NCBI GenBank assembly: GCA_004835665.1
Contig: RBKR01000014.1
Coordinates: forward strand, 1,054,001 to 1,118,000
Source: Phoma sp. XZ068
Lineage: Eukaryota > Ascomycota > Dothideomycetes > Pleosporales > Didymellaceae
DNA length: 64,000 bases
Direction: 5' to 3'
Within the stretch, counting starts at the first letter, position 1; each line of letters opens with the position of its first letter. The notes below the pieces were generated by a model. The model did not search any database. It was not told where the DNA came from and saw only the letters and a program-made list of their open reading frames with translations. Made by a program: the position numbers and the translations under genes. Of the stretch, positions 63,396 through 64,000 are shown piece by piece.

Positions 63396-64000
63396 GATGA
63401 ATGAATTGATGGGGGAGAGAATGGATGGGTGGCGAAAGAGGAGTGAGGAGGGATGAAAAGGAAGCGTGGGAGGTTTTAAGCTTTGGTCAGAGTACTGGAT
63501 GGATAAAACCTCATGCCACGCGCCGCGTATTCAACTTTTTTGCGCCTGTTGCGAGGGGCAGGTAATACACTACTCCCACTTTGGGAAGGCGTCGGTTGAC
63601 TTGCATACAAAGTAGCCGGTCATCGGACGCCGATTGCTCAGTACGGATTGAACATCCTCTTCTCCAAGAGCGTCGAGCCTCGTCGAAGTCATCAATCGTG
63701 AACATTCGAATTTGATGGGTTCTTTTTTCTGTTTGCGGTGCGAAAGGTCCGCTTGCATGCGGCTCCCTCGTCGGACAGCTTCCCCGCGTTTTACCCGCGA
63801 GGATTTTCCGGATGCATCATGACTTCACGAGCAGTGGCTGGAAAGCAAGCTAGCATAGATAGGGTGATGAGAATCGAAATTTATTGCTCCATACGACATT
63901 TTTGTTCTTGTTCTGTCGTTTTACTACATAAGTACAGTCCATCAATGCATCAGTCATCCATCCATTCTGGTCTTACTCCGCGCTCATCTCGCGGCATGCC
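63396..64000. other. SHMT promoter region to the window edge
   Basis: The region holds the SHMT 5' leader and promoter. No gene is recognised before the window ends; the last bases may belong to a neighbouring gene's untranslated end. Confidence 0.5.

Noticed and set aside
1..64000. CRISPR arrays, integrated phage or insertion sequences
   Set aside because: This is eukaryotic nuclear DNA with introns; the few tandem repeats have no spacers and no transposase, integrase or terminal inverted repeats were seen.

Overview
The window is nuclear DNA from a filamentous ascomycete (Pezizomycotina; class Dothideomycetes is my best guess, not proven). The evidence is protein-coding genes split by very short introns (mostly 46-54 nt, with GTNNGT donors, CTRAC-type branch points and YAG acceptors) and a fungal gene set: a Bck1-type MAPKKK, the AzgA purine permease, a fungal tyrosinase, a BtgE-type GH17 glucanase and an SPX-RING protein. 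There are no operons, CRISPR arrays or recognisable transposons. I found 21 protein-coding genes and one tRNA. Most of the splice sites below were worked out by hand from reading frame and consensus sites.

Layout. 2.0-3.5 kb: secreted GH17 cell-wall glucanase (+). 3.9-5.7 kb: pyruvate decarboxylase (-), divergent from BCK1, the cell-wall-integrity MAPKKK (+, 7.1-12.4 kb); their shared spacer holds a minisatellite. 13.3-15.6 kb: secreted tyrosinase (-). 17.9-19.3 kb: SPX-RING ubiquitin ligase (-), divergent from the J-protein JJJ1 (+, 20.0-21.7 kb). 22.3-23.2 kb: four-TM membrane protein (+). 26.2-27.8 kb: Atg22-like MFS protein (+), after a 2.9-kb gene-poor stretch. 27.9-29.1 kb: conserved fungal protein of unknown function (-). 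29.8-30.5 kb: secreted DUF1961 protein (-). 31.3-33.1 kb: AzgA purine permease (-). 34.5-36.6 kb: methyltransferase-like protein (+). 39.4-40.2 kb: small-molecule O-methyltransferase (+). 40.7-44.0 kb: ASPM/Sha1-type spindle protein (+). 44.3-44.8 kb: small Cbp6/UQCC2-like protein (-), divergent from BSD2/NDFIP (+, 45.1-46.3 kb). 47.2-49.3 kb: NUP37 (-), divergent from APC1 (+, 49.6-55.7 kb). 55.9-59.5 kb: UTP22 (-), divergent from protein-L-isoaspartate methyltransferase (+, 60.0-60.7 kb). 61.15 kb: tRNA-Lys(CTT) (-). 61.9-63.4 kb: cytosolic serine hydroxymethyltransferase (-).

How the genes relate. Most are housekeeping genes: glycolysis/fermentation, one-carbon metabolism, ribosome biogenesis (UTP22, JJJ1), mitosis (APC1, ASPM, NUP37), phosphate sensing and cell-wall integrity. 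They do not form a biosynthetic cluster. The repeated architecture is the head-to-head pair with a shared promoter of about 330-1400 bp: PDC/BCK1, SPX-RING/JJJ1, AzgA/methyltransferase-like, UQCC2-like/BSD2, NUP37/APC1 and UTP22/PCMT.

I did not find a clearly new multi-gene system. The observations most worth following are a CaaX prenylation box on the SPX-RING ligase, a PPxY ligase-docking motif of BSD2 assembled across a splice junction, overlapping minimal uORFs in front of BCK1, readable in-frame introns in two genes, and a short motif shared by the tyrosinase tail and the GH17 glucanase.
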